NCBI RefSeq assembly: GCF_026898115.1
Contig: NZ_CP114036.1
Span: 4,210,001-4,274,000, forward strand
Source of the DNA: Streptomyces sp. S465
GTDB lineage: Bacteria > Actinomycetota > Actinomycetes > Streptomycetales > Streptomycetaceae
Length of the DNA stretch: 64,000 nucleotides
Reading direction: 5' to 3'
Shown here: positions 16,223 to 23,730 of the stretch, in pieces
How the letters are laid out: every line of letters begins with the position of its first letter
Numbering within the stretch: the first letter of the stretch is position 1
Notes under the pieces: model-generated
What the model saw: only the letters and a program-made list of their open reading frames with translations
The model's database searches: none
What the model was told of the DNA's origin: nothing
Translations under genes and position numbers: made by a program

Positions 16223-18199
16223 TCACTCCCCCGGCGCCACGACGGCGAGCAGGGCTCCGACCTCGACCTGACGGCCGGTGGCGGCGTGCAGCGCGGTGAG
16301 CACTCCGGCGGCGGGCGCGGTGACGCGGTGCTCCATCTTCATGGCCTCCAGCCACAGCAGCGGCTGTCCGGCCGCGACCCGGTCCCCGACCGCCACCTCG
16401 GCGACCCGCACCACCGTGCCCGGCATGGGCGCCAGCAGCGAGCCCGGTTCGGTGCGGGCGGTGGGGTCGGGGAAGCGGGGCAGCGCGGTGAACGCGTGGC
16501 CGCCCTGGGGCGTGTCGACGTAGCGGCGGTCCCCATAGGCCGCCACCTCGAACGTCCGCCGGACGCCGGCCACGTCGAGGACGACCCGCTCCGGGTCGGC
16601 GCTCAGCAGCCGGACGCCGGGGAAACCTTCCGCGAGCAGCCCGTCACGGGTGAGGCGGTAGCGCACCTCGTGCTCGGTGCCGTCCGGTTCGGCCCGGTAG
16701 CTCCGCAGCTGTGGCTGGGAGGGGACGTTGCGCCAGCCGCCCAACCGCCCGGCCACGGTCGCCGGCCGCCGCGCCGCGTCGGCCAGGGCGGCGGCGAGGG
16801 CGGCGAGCGGCACCGCCCGATCGTCGTCACCGCCTCGGGGGGAATCAGCGGCCGAGGCGGACTCCGAGGCGGTGGCCGACGCGGTGAGTTCGGGCAGATG
16901 GCGTTCGAGGAAGCCGGTGTCCATCCGGGCCGCCTCGAACTCCGGGTGGCGCAGGGCCCGCACCAGCAGCTCCCGGTTGGTCACCGGACCGTGCAGCCGG
17001 GCCCGCTCCAGCCCGTGGGCCAGCCGCCGCACGGCCTCGGCGCGGGTCGGGGCGACGGCGATGACCTTGGCCAGCATCGGGTCGTAGTGGACGCCGATCG
17101 CGTCCCCGTCGGCCGGCCCGGAGTCGACCCGCAGCCCGGCGATCTCCAGCCGGTGCATGATCCCCGTCTGTGGCTGCCAGTCGCGCGCCGGGTCCTCGGC
17201 GTACAGCCGCGCCTCGACGGCGTGCCCCCGTGGCGCCGGGGGCTCGGCCTCGAGGGCCGCCCCCTCCGCGATCCGCAGTTGCAGCGCCACCAGGTCCAGT
17301 CCGTAGATCTCCTCGGTGACCGGATGCTCCACCTGGAGGCGGGTGTTCATCTCCAGGAAGTACGCCCGTCCCGCCGCCGAGACCAGGAACTCCACCGTGC
17401 CCGCGCCCTCGTAGCCGATGGCGCGCGCCGCGTTCGCCGCCGACTCGGTCAGGGTGCGCCGCAGTTCCTCGTCCAGCCCGGGGGCCGGGGCCTCCTCGAT
17501 GACCTTCTGGTGGCGGCGCTGGAGGGAGCAGTCCCGGGTGCCGAGGGTCCAGACGGTGCCGTGGGTGTCGGCGAGCACCTGGACCTCGACATGGCGGGCG
17601 CCCTCCACATAGGGCTCCACGAAGATCTCGCCGTCGCCGAAGGCGGAGGCCGCCTCGGCGCGGGCGGAGTCGAGTGCGGCGGGGAGCGCGTCCAGGTCGC
17701 GGACCACCCGCATGCCCCGGCCGCCGCCGCCCGCCGCCGCCTTGACGAGCACGGGCAGATCACCGGCGGTGACCCCGGCCGGGTCGAGCGGATCGAGCAG
17801 CGGGACGCCCGCCTTGCGCATGAGCTCCTTGGCGCGGGTCTTGGAGGCCATGGCCTCCATCGCCTCGGGCGGCGGCCCCACCCACACCAGCCCCGCGGCC
17901 CTGACGGCGCGCGCGAAGTCGGCGTGCTCGGAGAGGAAGCCGTAGCCGGGGTGAACGGCGTCGGCCCCGGCGGCCATGGCGGCCTTGACGAGGAGATCAC
18001 CGCGCAGATACGTGTCCGCCGGGGCGTCGCCCGGCAGCCTTACGGCGGTGTCGGCCTCCCGCGCGTGGGGCGCGGCGGCGTCCGCGTCGGAGTGGACCGC
18101 GACGGTGGCGATGCCGAGGTCGCGGCAGGTGCGGACGATACGCCGCGCTATCTCGGCGCGGTTGGCGACCAGGAGGGAACGGATCACGGGTTTCCTCAC
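16223..18199 (-). CDS. Acyl-CoA carboxylase alpha subunit (biotin carboxylase + biotin carrier)
   Basis: ATP-dependent carboxylation of its own biotin, then delivery to the beta subunit; 658 aa. Domains: biotin carboxylase N-domain (LLVANRAEIARRIVRTCRD), ATP-grasp (KAAAGGGGRGMRVV; MNTRLQVEHPVTEEIYG), biotin carboxylase C-domain, a BT-like linker, and a C-terminal biotinyl domain with EAMKMEH (Lys near residue 618). It starts at GTG 18199 immediately after the beta-subunit stop; GTG 18187, with GAGGAAA upstream, is an alternative. The carboxylated acyl-CoA (propionyl-, methylcrotonyl- or geranyl-type) is not decidable by eye. Confidence 0.93.
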   Translation of the reverse strand: MRKPVIRSLLVANRAEIARRIVRTCRDLGIATVAVHSDADAAAPHAREADTAVRLPGDAPADTYLRGDLLVKAAMAAGADAVHPGYGFLSEHADFARAVRAAGLVWVGPPPEAMEAMASKTRAKELMRKAGVPLLDPLDPAGVTAGDLPVLVKAAAGGGGRGMRVVRDLDALPAALDSARAEAASAFGDGEIFVEPYVEGARHVEVQVLADTHGTVWTLGTRDCSLQRRHQKVIEEAPAPGLDEELRRTLTESAANAARAIGYEGAGTVEFLVSAAGRAYFLEMNTRLQVEHPVTEEIYGLDLVALQLRIAEGAALEAEPPAPRGHAVEARLYAEDPARDWQPQTGIMHRLEIAGLRVDSGPADGDAIGVHYDPMLAKVIAVAPTRAEAVRRLAHGLERARLHGPVTNRELLVRALRHPEFEAARMDTGFLERHLPELTASATASESASAADSPRGGDDDRAVPLAALAAALADAARRPATVAGRLGGWRNVPSQPQLRSYRAEPDGTEHEVRYRLTRDGLLAEGFPGVRLLSADPERVVLDVAGVRRTFEVAAYGDRRYVDTPQGGHAFTALPRFPDPTARTEPGSLLAPMPGTVVRVAEVAVGDRVAAGQPLLWLEAMKMEHRVTAPAAGVLTALHAATGRQVEVGALLAVVAPGE

Positions 18200-19798
18200 T
18201 CACATCCGGAAGACACCGAAGCCACCACGCGCCCCCTCGACCGGCGCGGTGTGCAGGGCGGACAGACACAGGCCGAGGACAGTGCGGGTGTCGCGCGGGT
18301 CGATGACGCCGTCGTCGTAGAGCCGCCCGGAGAGGAAGAGCGGCAGCGACTCGGACTCGATCTGCTGCTCCACCATGGCGCGCAGCGCGGCATCGGCCTC
18401 CTCGTCGTACGGCTGCCCCTTCGCGGCGGCGGACTGCCGGGCGACGATCGACATCACGCCGGCGAGCTGCTGCGGGCCCATGACGGCGGACTTGGCGCTG
18501 GGCCAGGCGAAGAGGAAGCGGGGGTCGTACGCGCGGCCGCACATCCCGTAGTGGCCGGCGCCGTACGAGGCGCCGATGAGCACGGACAGATGCGGTACCC
18601 GGGAGTTGGAGACGGCGTTGATCATCATGGCGCCGTGTTTGATGATCCCGCCCTGCTCGTAGTCGCGGCCGACCATGTAGCCGGTGGTGTTGTGCAGGAA
18701 GAGCAGCGGGATGTCACGCTGGTTGGCGAGCTGGATGAACTGCGCGGCCTTCTGGGACTCCTCGCTGAACAGCACCCCCTGGGCATTGGCCAGGACCCCG
18801 ACCGGATAGCCGTGCAGCGCGGCCCAGCCGGTGGCCAGGCTGCGCCCGTACAGCGGCTTGAACTCGTCGAAGTCCGAGCCGTCGACGATCCGGGCGATCA
18901 CCTCGCGCGGATCGAAGGGGATCTTGAGGTCGCCGGGGACGATGCCGAGCAGCTCCTCGGCGTCGTACTTGGGCGGTTCGGCGGGCCCCGGATCGGGGTG
19001 CGCCTTGCGCCAGTTGAGCCGGGCGACGACCCTGCGGGCCTGGCGCAGCGCGTCGGGTTCGTCGGTGGCGAAGTAGTCGGCGAGGCCCGAGGTGCGGGCG
19101 TGCATCTCGGCGCCGCCCAGCGATTCGTCGTCGCTCTCCTCACCGGTGGCCATCTTCACCAGCGGCGGGCCGCCCAGGAAGACCTTGGAGCGCTCCTTGA
19201 CCATGATCACGTGGTCGGACATCCCGGGGATGTACGCGCCACCGGCGGTGGAGTTGCCGAAGACCACGGCGATGGTGGGGATGCCCGAGGCGGACAGCCG
19301 GGTGAGATCGCGGAAGAGCGCGCCGCCGGGGATGAAGATCTCCTTCTGGGAGGGGAGATCGGCGCCGCCGGACTCGACGAGGCTGACGACCGGGAGCCGG
19401 TTGGCGCGGGCGATCTCATGGGCGCGCAGCGACTTCTTGAGCGTCCAGGGGTTGCTGGACCCGCCCCGTACGGTCGGGTCGTTGGCGCTGATCAGGCACT
19501 CCACACCGGAGATCACCCCGATACCGGTGACGATCGAGGCGCCGACCGGATACTCGCTGCCCCAGCCGGCCAGCGGGGACAGCTCCAGGAACGGGGTGTC
19601 CGGGTCCAGCAGCAGCTCGATCCGCTCGCGGACGAGCAGCTTGCCGCGCTTGCGGTGGCGCTGGACGTACTTCTCCCCGCCCCCGGCGAGCGCCTTGGCG
19701 TGCTCGCCCTCCAGTTCGGCGAGCTTGCCGAGCATCGCCTCCCGATGGGCCGTGTAGTCGGCGCCTGCGGGGTCGAGCGCGGACGCGAGCACGGTCAC
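18200..19798 (-). CDS. Acyl-CoA carboxylase beta subunit (carboxyltransferase)
   Basis: Transfers CO2 from carboxybiotin to an acyl-CoA; 532 aa. GTG 19798 has GGAGG seven bases upstream and overlaps the AtuA-like gene stop (GTGA). Both crotonase-like halves are present: KLLVRERIELLLDPDTPFLEL near the start, GGAYIPGMSDHVIMVKE, then FLHNTTGYMVGRDYEQGGI and SYGAGHYGMCGRAYDPRF in the second half. The FLHNTTGYMVG stretch resembles methylcrotonyl-CoA/geranyl-CoA carboxylases more than propionyl-CoA carboxylases, in line with the AtuA-like neighbour. Confidence 0.92.
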   Translation of the reverse strand: MTVLASALDPAGADYTAHREAMLGKLAELEGEHAKALAGGGEKYVQRHRKRGKLLVRERIELLLDPDTPFLELSPLAGWGSEYPVGASIVTGIGVISGVECLISANDPTVRGGSSNPWTLKKSLRAHEIARANRLPVVSLVESGGADLPSQKEIFIPGGALFRDLTRLSASGIPTIAVVFGNSTAGGAYIPGMSDHVIMVKERSKVFLGGPPLVKMATGEESDDESLGGAEMHARTSGLADYFATDEPDALRQARRVVARLNWRKAHPDPGPAEPPKYDAEELLGIVPGDLKIPFDPREVIARIVDGSDFDEFKPLYGRSLATGWAALHGYPVGVLANAQGVLFSEESQKAAQFIQLANQRDIPLLFLHNTTGYMVGRDYEQGGIIKHGAMMINAVSNSRVPHLSVLIGASYGAGHYGMCGRAYDPRFLFAWPSAKSAVMGPQQLAGVMSIVARQSAAAKGQPYDEEADAALRAMVEQQIESESLPLFLSGRLYDDGVIDPRDTRTVLGLCLSALHTAPVEGARGGFGVFRM

Positions 19799-21531
19799 AG
19801 CAATACCTCCGGTATCTCCAGGTGGCGTGAGCGCAGCCATTCGCCGACGGCCTTGGCCTGCGGGTCGAAACGGGCCTGTGCGGCGACGCCCTCGCCGAGC
19901 AGCCCGTCCACGACGAAGTTCAGGGCGCGCAGATGGGGCAGCGGATGGCGGGTGACGGTCAGCGGGGCCGTCTCCGGGAGCAGCTCCCGCAGCCGGTCGA
20001 CGGTGAGGGTGTGGGCCAGCCAGCGCCAGGCGTCCTCGCCGCGCGCCCAGACGCCGATGTTGGCGCTGCCGCCCTTGTCACCGCTGCGGGCCCCGGCGAC
20101 CGCGCCGAGCGGGGCGCGGCGGGTCGGCAGGCCGGGCGGGAGGGGCGGGGGCAGCGGGGGCCGGCCCACCGGGTCCTCGGGGACGGGGGCGGGGGCGTCC
20201 GGGGACGGGGGGACGGCCGGGGGGACGGCCGGGGGGATGGTCCGCCGGGAGCCGTCCGGCAGCACGGCGGTGTGCGGCACGGTGTCGGCCGGGAGGTACA
20301 CGGCCTCGAAGACGCCGTAGGGCGAGCCCTTTCCCGGTGGGGCGGTCACATGGAAGCCGGGAACGCTCGCGAGGGCCAGTTCGACGGCCGCGCCGCTGAT
20401 CGCCCGCCCCACCGCCGCCGGGTCCCGGTCACGGACCACCAGTCGCAGCAGCGCGCTCGCCTCCTCCTGCACGGCCGCGTCGGGGTGGTCGGTACGGGAC
20501 AGGGTCCAGCGGACCTCGGCGGGGCGGCGCTTGCTCATCGCCTCCTCCATCTGGTCCCGTACGAGCGCCGCCTTGGCCTCGATGTCGAGGCCGGTGAGCA
20601 CGAACACCACCTCGTTGCGATGGCCGCCGAGCCGGGTCAGCCCGGCCTTGAGGGTGCCGGGCGGCGCCTCGCCCCGTACGCCGTGGACGCGCACCCGGTC
20701 CGGCCCGTCCGGGGTGAGCCGCACCGAGTCCAGCCGGGCGGTGACGTCCGGGCCGACGTAGCGGGCCCCCGCCGTCTCGTAGAGGAGCTGGGCGGTGACC
20801 GTCCCGACCGTGACGGCGCCGCCCGTCCCCGGATGCTTGGTGATCACGCTGGAGCCGTCGGGGTGGATCTCGGCGAGCGGGAAGCCGGGACGGCGTACGT
20901 CCCCGAGCTCGGTGAAGAAGGAGTAGTTGCCGCCGGTCGCCTGGGTACCGCACTCCAGGATGTGCCCGGCGACCACGGCTCCGGCCAGCGCGTCCCAGTC
21001 GTCGGCGGCCCATCCGAAGTGCGCGGCGGCCGGGCCCGTCACCAGCGCGGCGTCCGTCACCCGCCCGGTGACCACCACCTCCGCGCCACCGCGCAGACAC
21101 TCCGCGATCCCGGCCCCGCCCAGGTAGGCGTTGGCGGTGACCACGCCCGGCCCCCAGTCACGGGCGCCGACGAGGTCGTCCCCCTCGACATGGGCCACCC
21201 GGCAGCCGACGCCGAGCCGGTCGGCGAGTGCGCGTATCGCGTCGGCCAGCCCGGCCGGGTTGAGTCCGCCCGCGTTGGTGACGAGCCGTACGCCGCGCTC
21301 CATGGCGAGCCCCAGGGTGTCCTCGAGCTGGCGCAGAAAGGTGGTGGCATAGCCGCGCGCCGGGTCCTTGGCGCGGTCCCGGCCCAGGATGAGCATGGTC
21401 AGCTCGGCCAGATAGTCCCCGGTCAGCACGTCCAGGGGGCCGCCGGTGAGCATCTCGCGCACCGCGTCGAAGCGGTCGCCGTAGAAGCCGGAGGCGTTGC
21501 CGATGCGGAGGGGGGCGGGCGACGGGGTCAC
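19795..21531 (-). CDS. AtuA-like (DUF1446) acyclic terpene utilisation protein
   Basis: Homologue of AtuA, a protein of unknown biochemistry first linked to citronellol/geraniol breakdown; 578 aa. The N-terminal DUF1446 region carries RIGNASGFYGDRFDA, LVTNAGGLNP, DLVGARDWGP and LECGTQATGGNYSFF. A Pro-rich linker (around residues 430-475) leads to the C-terminal AtuA-like domain (VAGARSGDKGGSANIGVWAR). It overlaps genes on both sides by 4 nt, so it is obligately co-translated with the carboxylase. The pairing AtuA + acyl-CoA carboxylase recalls atu/liu clusters. Confidence 0.88.
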   Translation of the reverse strand: MTPSPAPLRIGNASGFYGDRFDAVREMLTGGPLDVLTGDYLAELTMLILGRDRAKDPARGYATTFLRQLEDTLGLAMERGVRLVTNAGGLNPAGLADAIRALADRLGVGCRVAHVEGDDLVGARDWGPGVVTANAYLGGAGIAECLRGGAEVVVTGRVTDAALVTGPAAAHFGWAADDWDALAGAVVAGHILECGTQATGGNYSFFTELGDVRRPGFPLAEIHPDGSSVITKHPGTGGAVTVGTVTAQLLYETAGARYVGPDVTARLDSVRLTPDGPDRVRVHGVRGEAPPGTLKAGLTRLGGHRNEVVFVLTGLDIEAKAALVRDQMEEAMSKRRPAEVRWTLSRTDHPDAAVQEEASALLRLVVRDRDPAAVGRAISGAAVELALASVPGFHVTAPPGKGSPYGVFEAVYLPADTVPHTAVLPDGSRRTIPPAVPPAVPPSPDAPAPVPEDPVGRPPLPPPLPPGLPTRRAPLGAVAGARSGDKGGSANIGVWARGEDAWRWLAHTLTVDRLRELLPETAPLTVTRHPLPHLRALNFVVDGLLGEGVAAQARFDPQAKAVGEWLRSRHLEIPEVLL

Positions 21532-22463
21532 GGGGCGCCTCCGGCGCGGTGTTCGGCGGCGTCGCGTTCCGCTCCTCCCGCGACGCGGCCTGCGGAGGCG
21601 TCACCCGGGGCGCTGCCGCCCGGCTCACCGGCACCTCCGCCCCCCGGATGGCCCGTGCCGCCCACCGCGTGCTCCGTCCGCTGCCCCGGGGCGCGGCCCT
21701 TGCCGGGCGGGCCCGCGAACGCCTGCGCGATGTCCAGCCAGCGGTCCGCGTCCGGCCCCTCGGCCCGTACGGCCAGATCGTCGCGGTGCGCCCGCTGGGT
21801 CACCAGCAGGCAGAAGTCCAGCGCGGGCCCGGTCACCCGCTGGGCCGCGTCCTCGGGGCCGTACGTCCACACCTCACCGTGCGGGCCGGTGAGTTCGACC
21901 CGGAACTCCTCGGCCGGCGGCTCCAGCCCCCGCGCCGCGTACGCGTAACCCCGCGCCCGGACCCCGATCCGGGCCACATGGCGCAGCCGGGCGGTGGGGG
22001 CCCGGTGCACGCCCAGCGCGTCGGCGACGTCCTGGCCGTGCGCCCAGGTCTCCATCAGCCGGGCCGTCGCCATCGACATCACGCTCATCGGCGGCCCGTA
22101 CCACGGCAGCCGGGCGCGCGGCGGCTGCGCCGCCAGGCTGCGGATCAGCCGCTCCCGGCCCTCCCGCCACCGGCTGAGCAGCACCTCGTGCCCCAGGGCC
22201 ACGCCGCGCTCCGCGCCCTCGTCCACGAACGCGTCCGGAGCGGCCCACGCCTTGCGCACCTCGTCGGCGAACCCCTGGGGGTCCTCGGCGGCCTGCACGG
22301 CCCGCTCGTCGGTCCAGGCGAGATGGGCGATCTGATGCGCGACGGTCCACCCGGGCGCGGGCGTCGCCGTACGCCACGCCACGTCTCCGAGCCCGGCCAC
22401 CAGGCCGTCCAACTCGTCCCCCTCCGCCCGCAGATCGGCGAGCAGAGCCTCCGTCTCGGACAC
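21528..22463 (-). CDS. TIGR03084-type DinB-like metal-binding protein, first gene of the operon
   Basis: Protein of 311 aa. The N-terminal DinB/mycothiol-dependent maleylpyruvate isomerase-like helical bundle shows WTVAHQIAHLAWTDERA and TARLMETWAHGQDVADALG, with histidines placed to bind a metal. It matches what I know as the TIGR03084 family, whose members usually sit beside AtuA-like genes. The last ~60 residues are Gly/Ala/Pro-rich low complexity, longer than usual. Mycothiol dependence is possible but not demonstrable. The stop overlaps the AtuA start as ATGA. Confidence 0.82.
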   Translation of the reverse strand: MSETEALLADLRAEGDELDGLVAGLGDVAWRTATPAPGWTVAHQIAHLAWTDERAVQAAEDPQGFADEVRKAWAAPDAFVDEGAERGVALGHEVLLSRWREGRERLIRSLAAQPPRARLPWYGPPMSVMSMATARLMETWAHGQDVADALGVHRAPTARLRHVARIGVRARGYAYAARGLEPPAEEFRVELTGPHGEVWTYGPEDAAQRVTGPALDFCLLVTQRAHRDDLAVRAEGPDADRWLDIAQAFAGPPGKGRAPGQRTEHAVGGTGHPGGGGAGEPGGSAPGDASAGRVAGGAERDAAEHRAGGAP

Positions 22464-22522
22464 GCGTCGCTCCCGTCTCGTCGGGTCTGCCGTGTGTCGG
22501 CTTCTTCATTTCTTGTCGAGCG

Positions 22523-22560
22523 AGGGTGGCAGCGCGGCGAGAAACAATCAAGCACGCTTG
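22523..22560 (-). promoter_or_regulatory. Operon promoter with TetR-type operator
   Basis: On the minus strand TTGATT (22551-22546), a 17-bp spacer and CACCCT (22528-22523) make a promoter ~60 nt before the operon's first gene. The perfect palindrome CAAGC-AC-GCTTG (22549-22560) overlaps the -35. Such a site fits repression by the TetR protein encoded at the operon end. Confidence 0.55.
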
Positions 22561-22679
22561 CATGATTCAGCCGGTTGTGGCCGTTGACGAGGGGCGCGCG
22601 GCGCGTTGGGGGTGCGGGTGGCGCGTTGGGGGTGCGGGTGGGCCGGAGCGGAGCTGGGGTGGGTCGGGCTACTGGGCTC

Positions 22680-22870
22680 GGTTGGGTGCGGCTTTCGTCT
22701 CGCGCCTTCGGCGCAGTTGAGCAGCGGGGCAGGGGGTGCCGGGCCGGGCCCTCGCCGCCGAGCGCCGGGCCGGTGGGGGCGGCGGCCGGTGGCGGCTTCC
22801 GTGGCCGGGGGCCGAGGCCGAGGCCGGACAGCCGGGGGGTGGGGGTACCTCCTGCAATCGTTTGATGAAT
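22680..22870 (-). repeat. Inverted, diverged copy of the 225-bp repeat unit
   Basis: Read on the minus strand this segment matches long parts of the tandem units downstream: GGAAGCCGCCACCG, the GCTCAA(C/T) motif followed by GCGCCGAAGGCGCGAGACG, and GCCGCACCC. The order is the same, with roughly 70% identity by eye. It lies opposite in orientation to the array, so transcripts through 22680-23730 could form very long hairpins. Confidence 0.6.
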
Positions 22871-23050
22871 TAGTTGCGTCAGATCAAGCGTTTTGGAGAG
22901 GGGTACCGGGAGGGGGCCGGAAGAGCGCCGCCGGACCGCCGGGGCCGGGGCGAGCGCACGGGCGAGCCACCCGGCCAACCCCATCGACAGCTGACGGACG
23001 GCGCTTGCGGTCCAACGCCGCGTTGGCCGAAATCTTGCCCCGCCGCCCGC

Positions 23051-23730
23051 CGCCCGCAGTCCGGCTGGGCCCCGGCCGCCCAGCGCGGAAGCCGCCACCG
23101 ACGCCCACCTCCACGGGCCCAGCACCCGGCGGCGGCGCCACGCCCCCCACCCCCGCCGCCACTGCTCAATGGCGCCGAAGGCGCGAGACGGCGCCGCACC
23201 CGGCCGAGCCGACCGACCCCGCGACAGCGTCACCCAAGCACTACGCCGAACCCCCCGCCACGCCCTTCGCCAAGCCGCCCGCAGTCCGGCTGGGCCCCGG
23301 CCGCCCAGCGCGGAAGCCGCCACCGACGCCCACCTCCACGGGCCCAGCACCCGGCGGCGGCGCCACGCCCCCCACCCCCGCCGCCACTGCTCAATGGCGC
23401 CGAAGGCGCGAGACGGCGCCGCACCCGGCCGAGCCGACCGACCCCGCGACAGCGTCACCCAAGCACTACGCCGAACCCCCCGCCACGCCCTTCGCCAAGC
23501 CGCCCGCAGTCCGGCTGGGCCCCGGCCGCCCAGCGCGGAAGCCGCCACCGACGCCCACCTCCACGGGCCCAGCACCCGGCGGCGGCGCCACGCCCCCCAC
23601 CCCCGCCGCCACTGCTCAACGGCGCCGAAGGCGCGAGACGGCGCCGCACCCGACCGAGCCGACCGACCCCGCGACAGCGTCACCCAAGCACTACGCCGAA
23701 CCCCCCGCCACGCCCTTCGCCAAGCCGTCC
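23051..23730. repeat. Three 225-bp tandem repeats overlapping the 3' end of a gene
   Basis: Anchor GCAGTCCGGCTGGG recurs at 23056, 23281 and 23506, an exact 225-bp period. Units 1 and 2 look identical; unit 3 has at least two substitutions. Each unit ends with the last ~12 codons and stop of the FAD/Fe-S oxidase gene (whose own stop is at 23691), so two extra copies of that 3' end lie downstream. Each unit also contains the hairpin core GCGCC-GAA-GGCGC. No coding role is credible. Confidence 0.85.

Noticed and set aside
16286..20320. 1344-codon plus-strand open frame
   Set aside because: Lies antisense to the carboxylase and AtuA genes, which have clear catalytic motifs; its translation is Arg/Gly/His-rich, typical of a GC3 shadow.
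11727..22463. Biosynthetic gene cluster
   Set aside because: Gene set is catabolic (ligase, dehydrogenase, hydratase, carboxylase) with no polyketide, peptide or terpene synthase.
23051..23730. Tandem array as a CRISPR
   Set aside because: Units are 225 bp, directly abutting with no variable spacers, and no cas genes are present.
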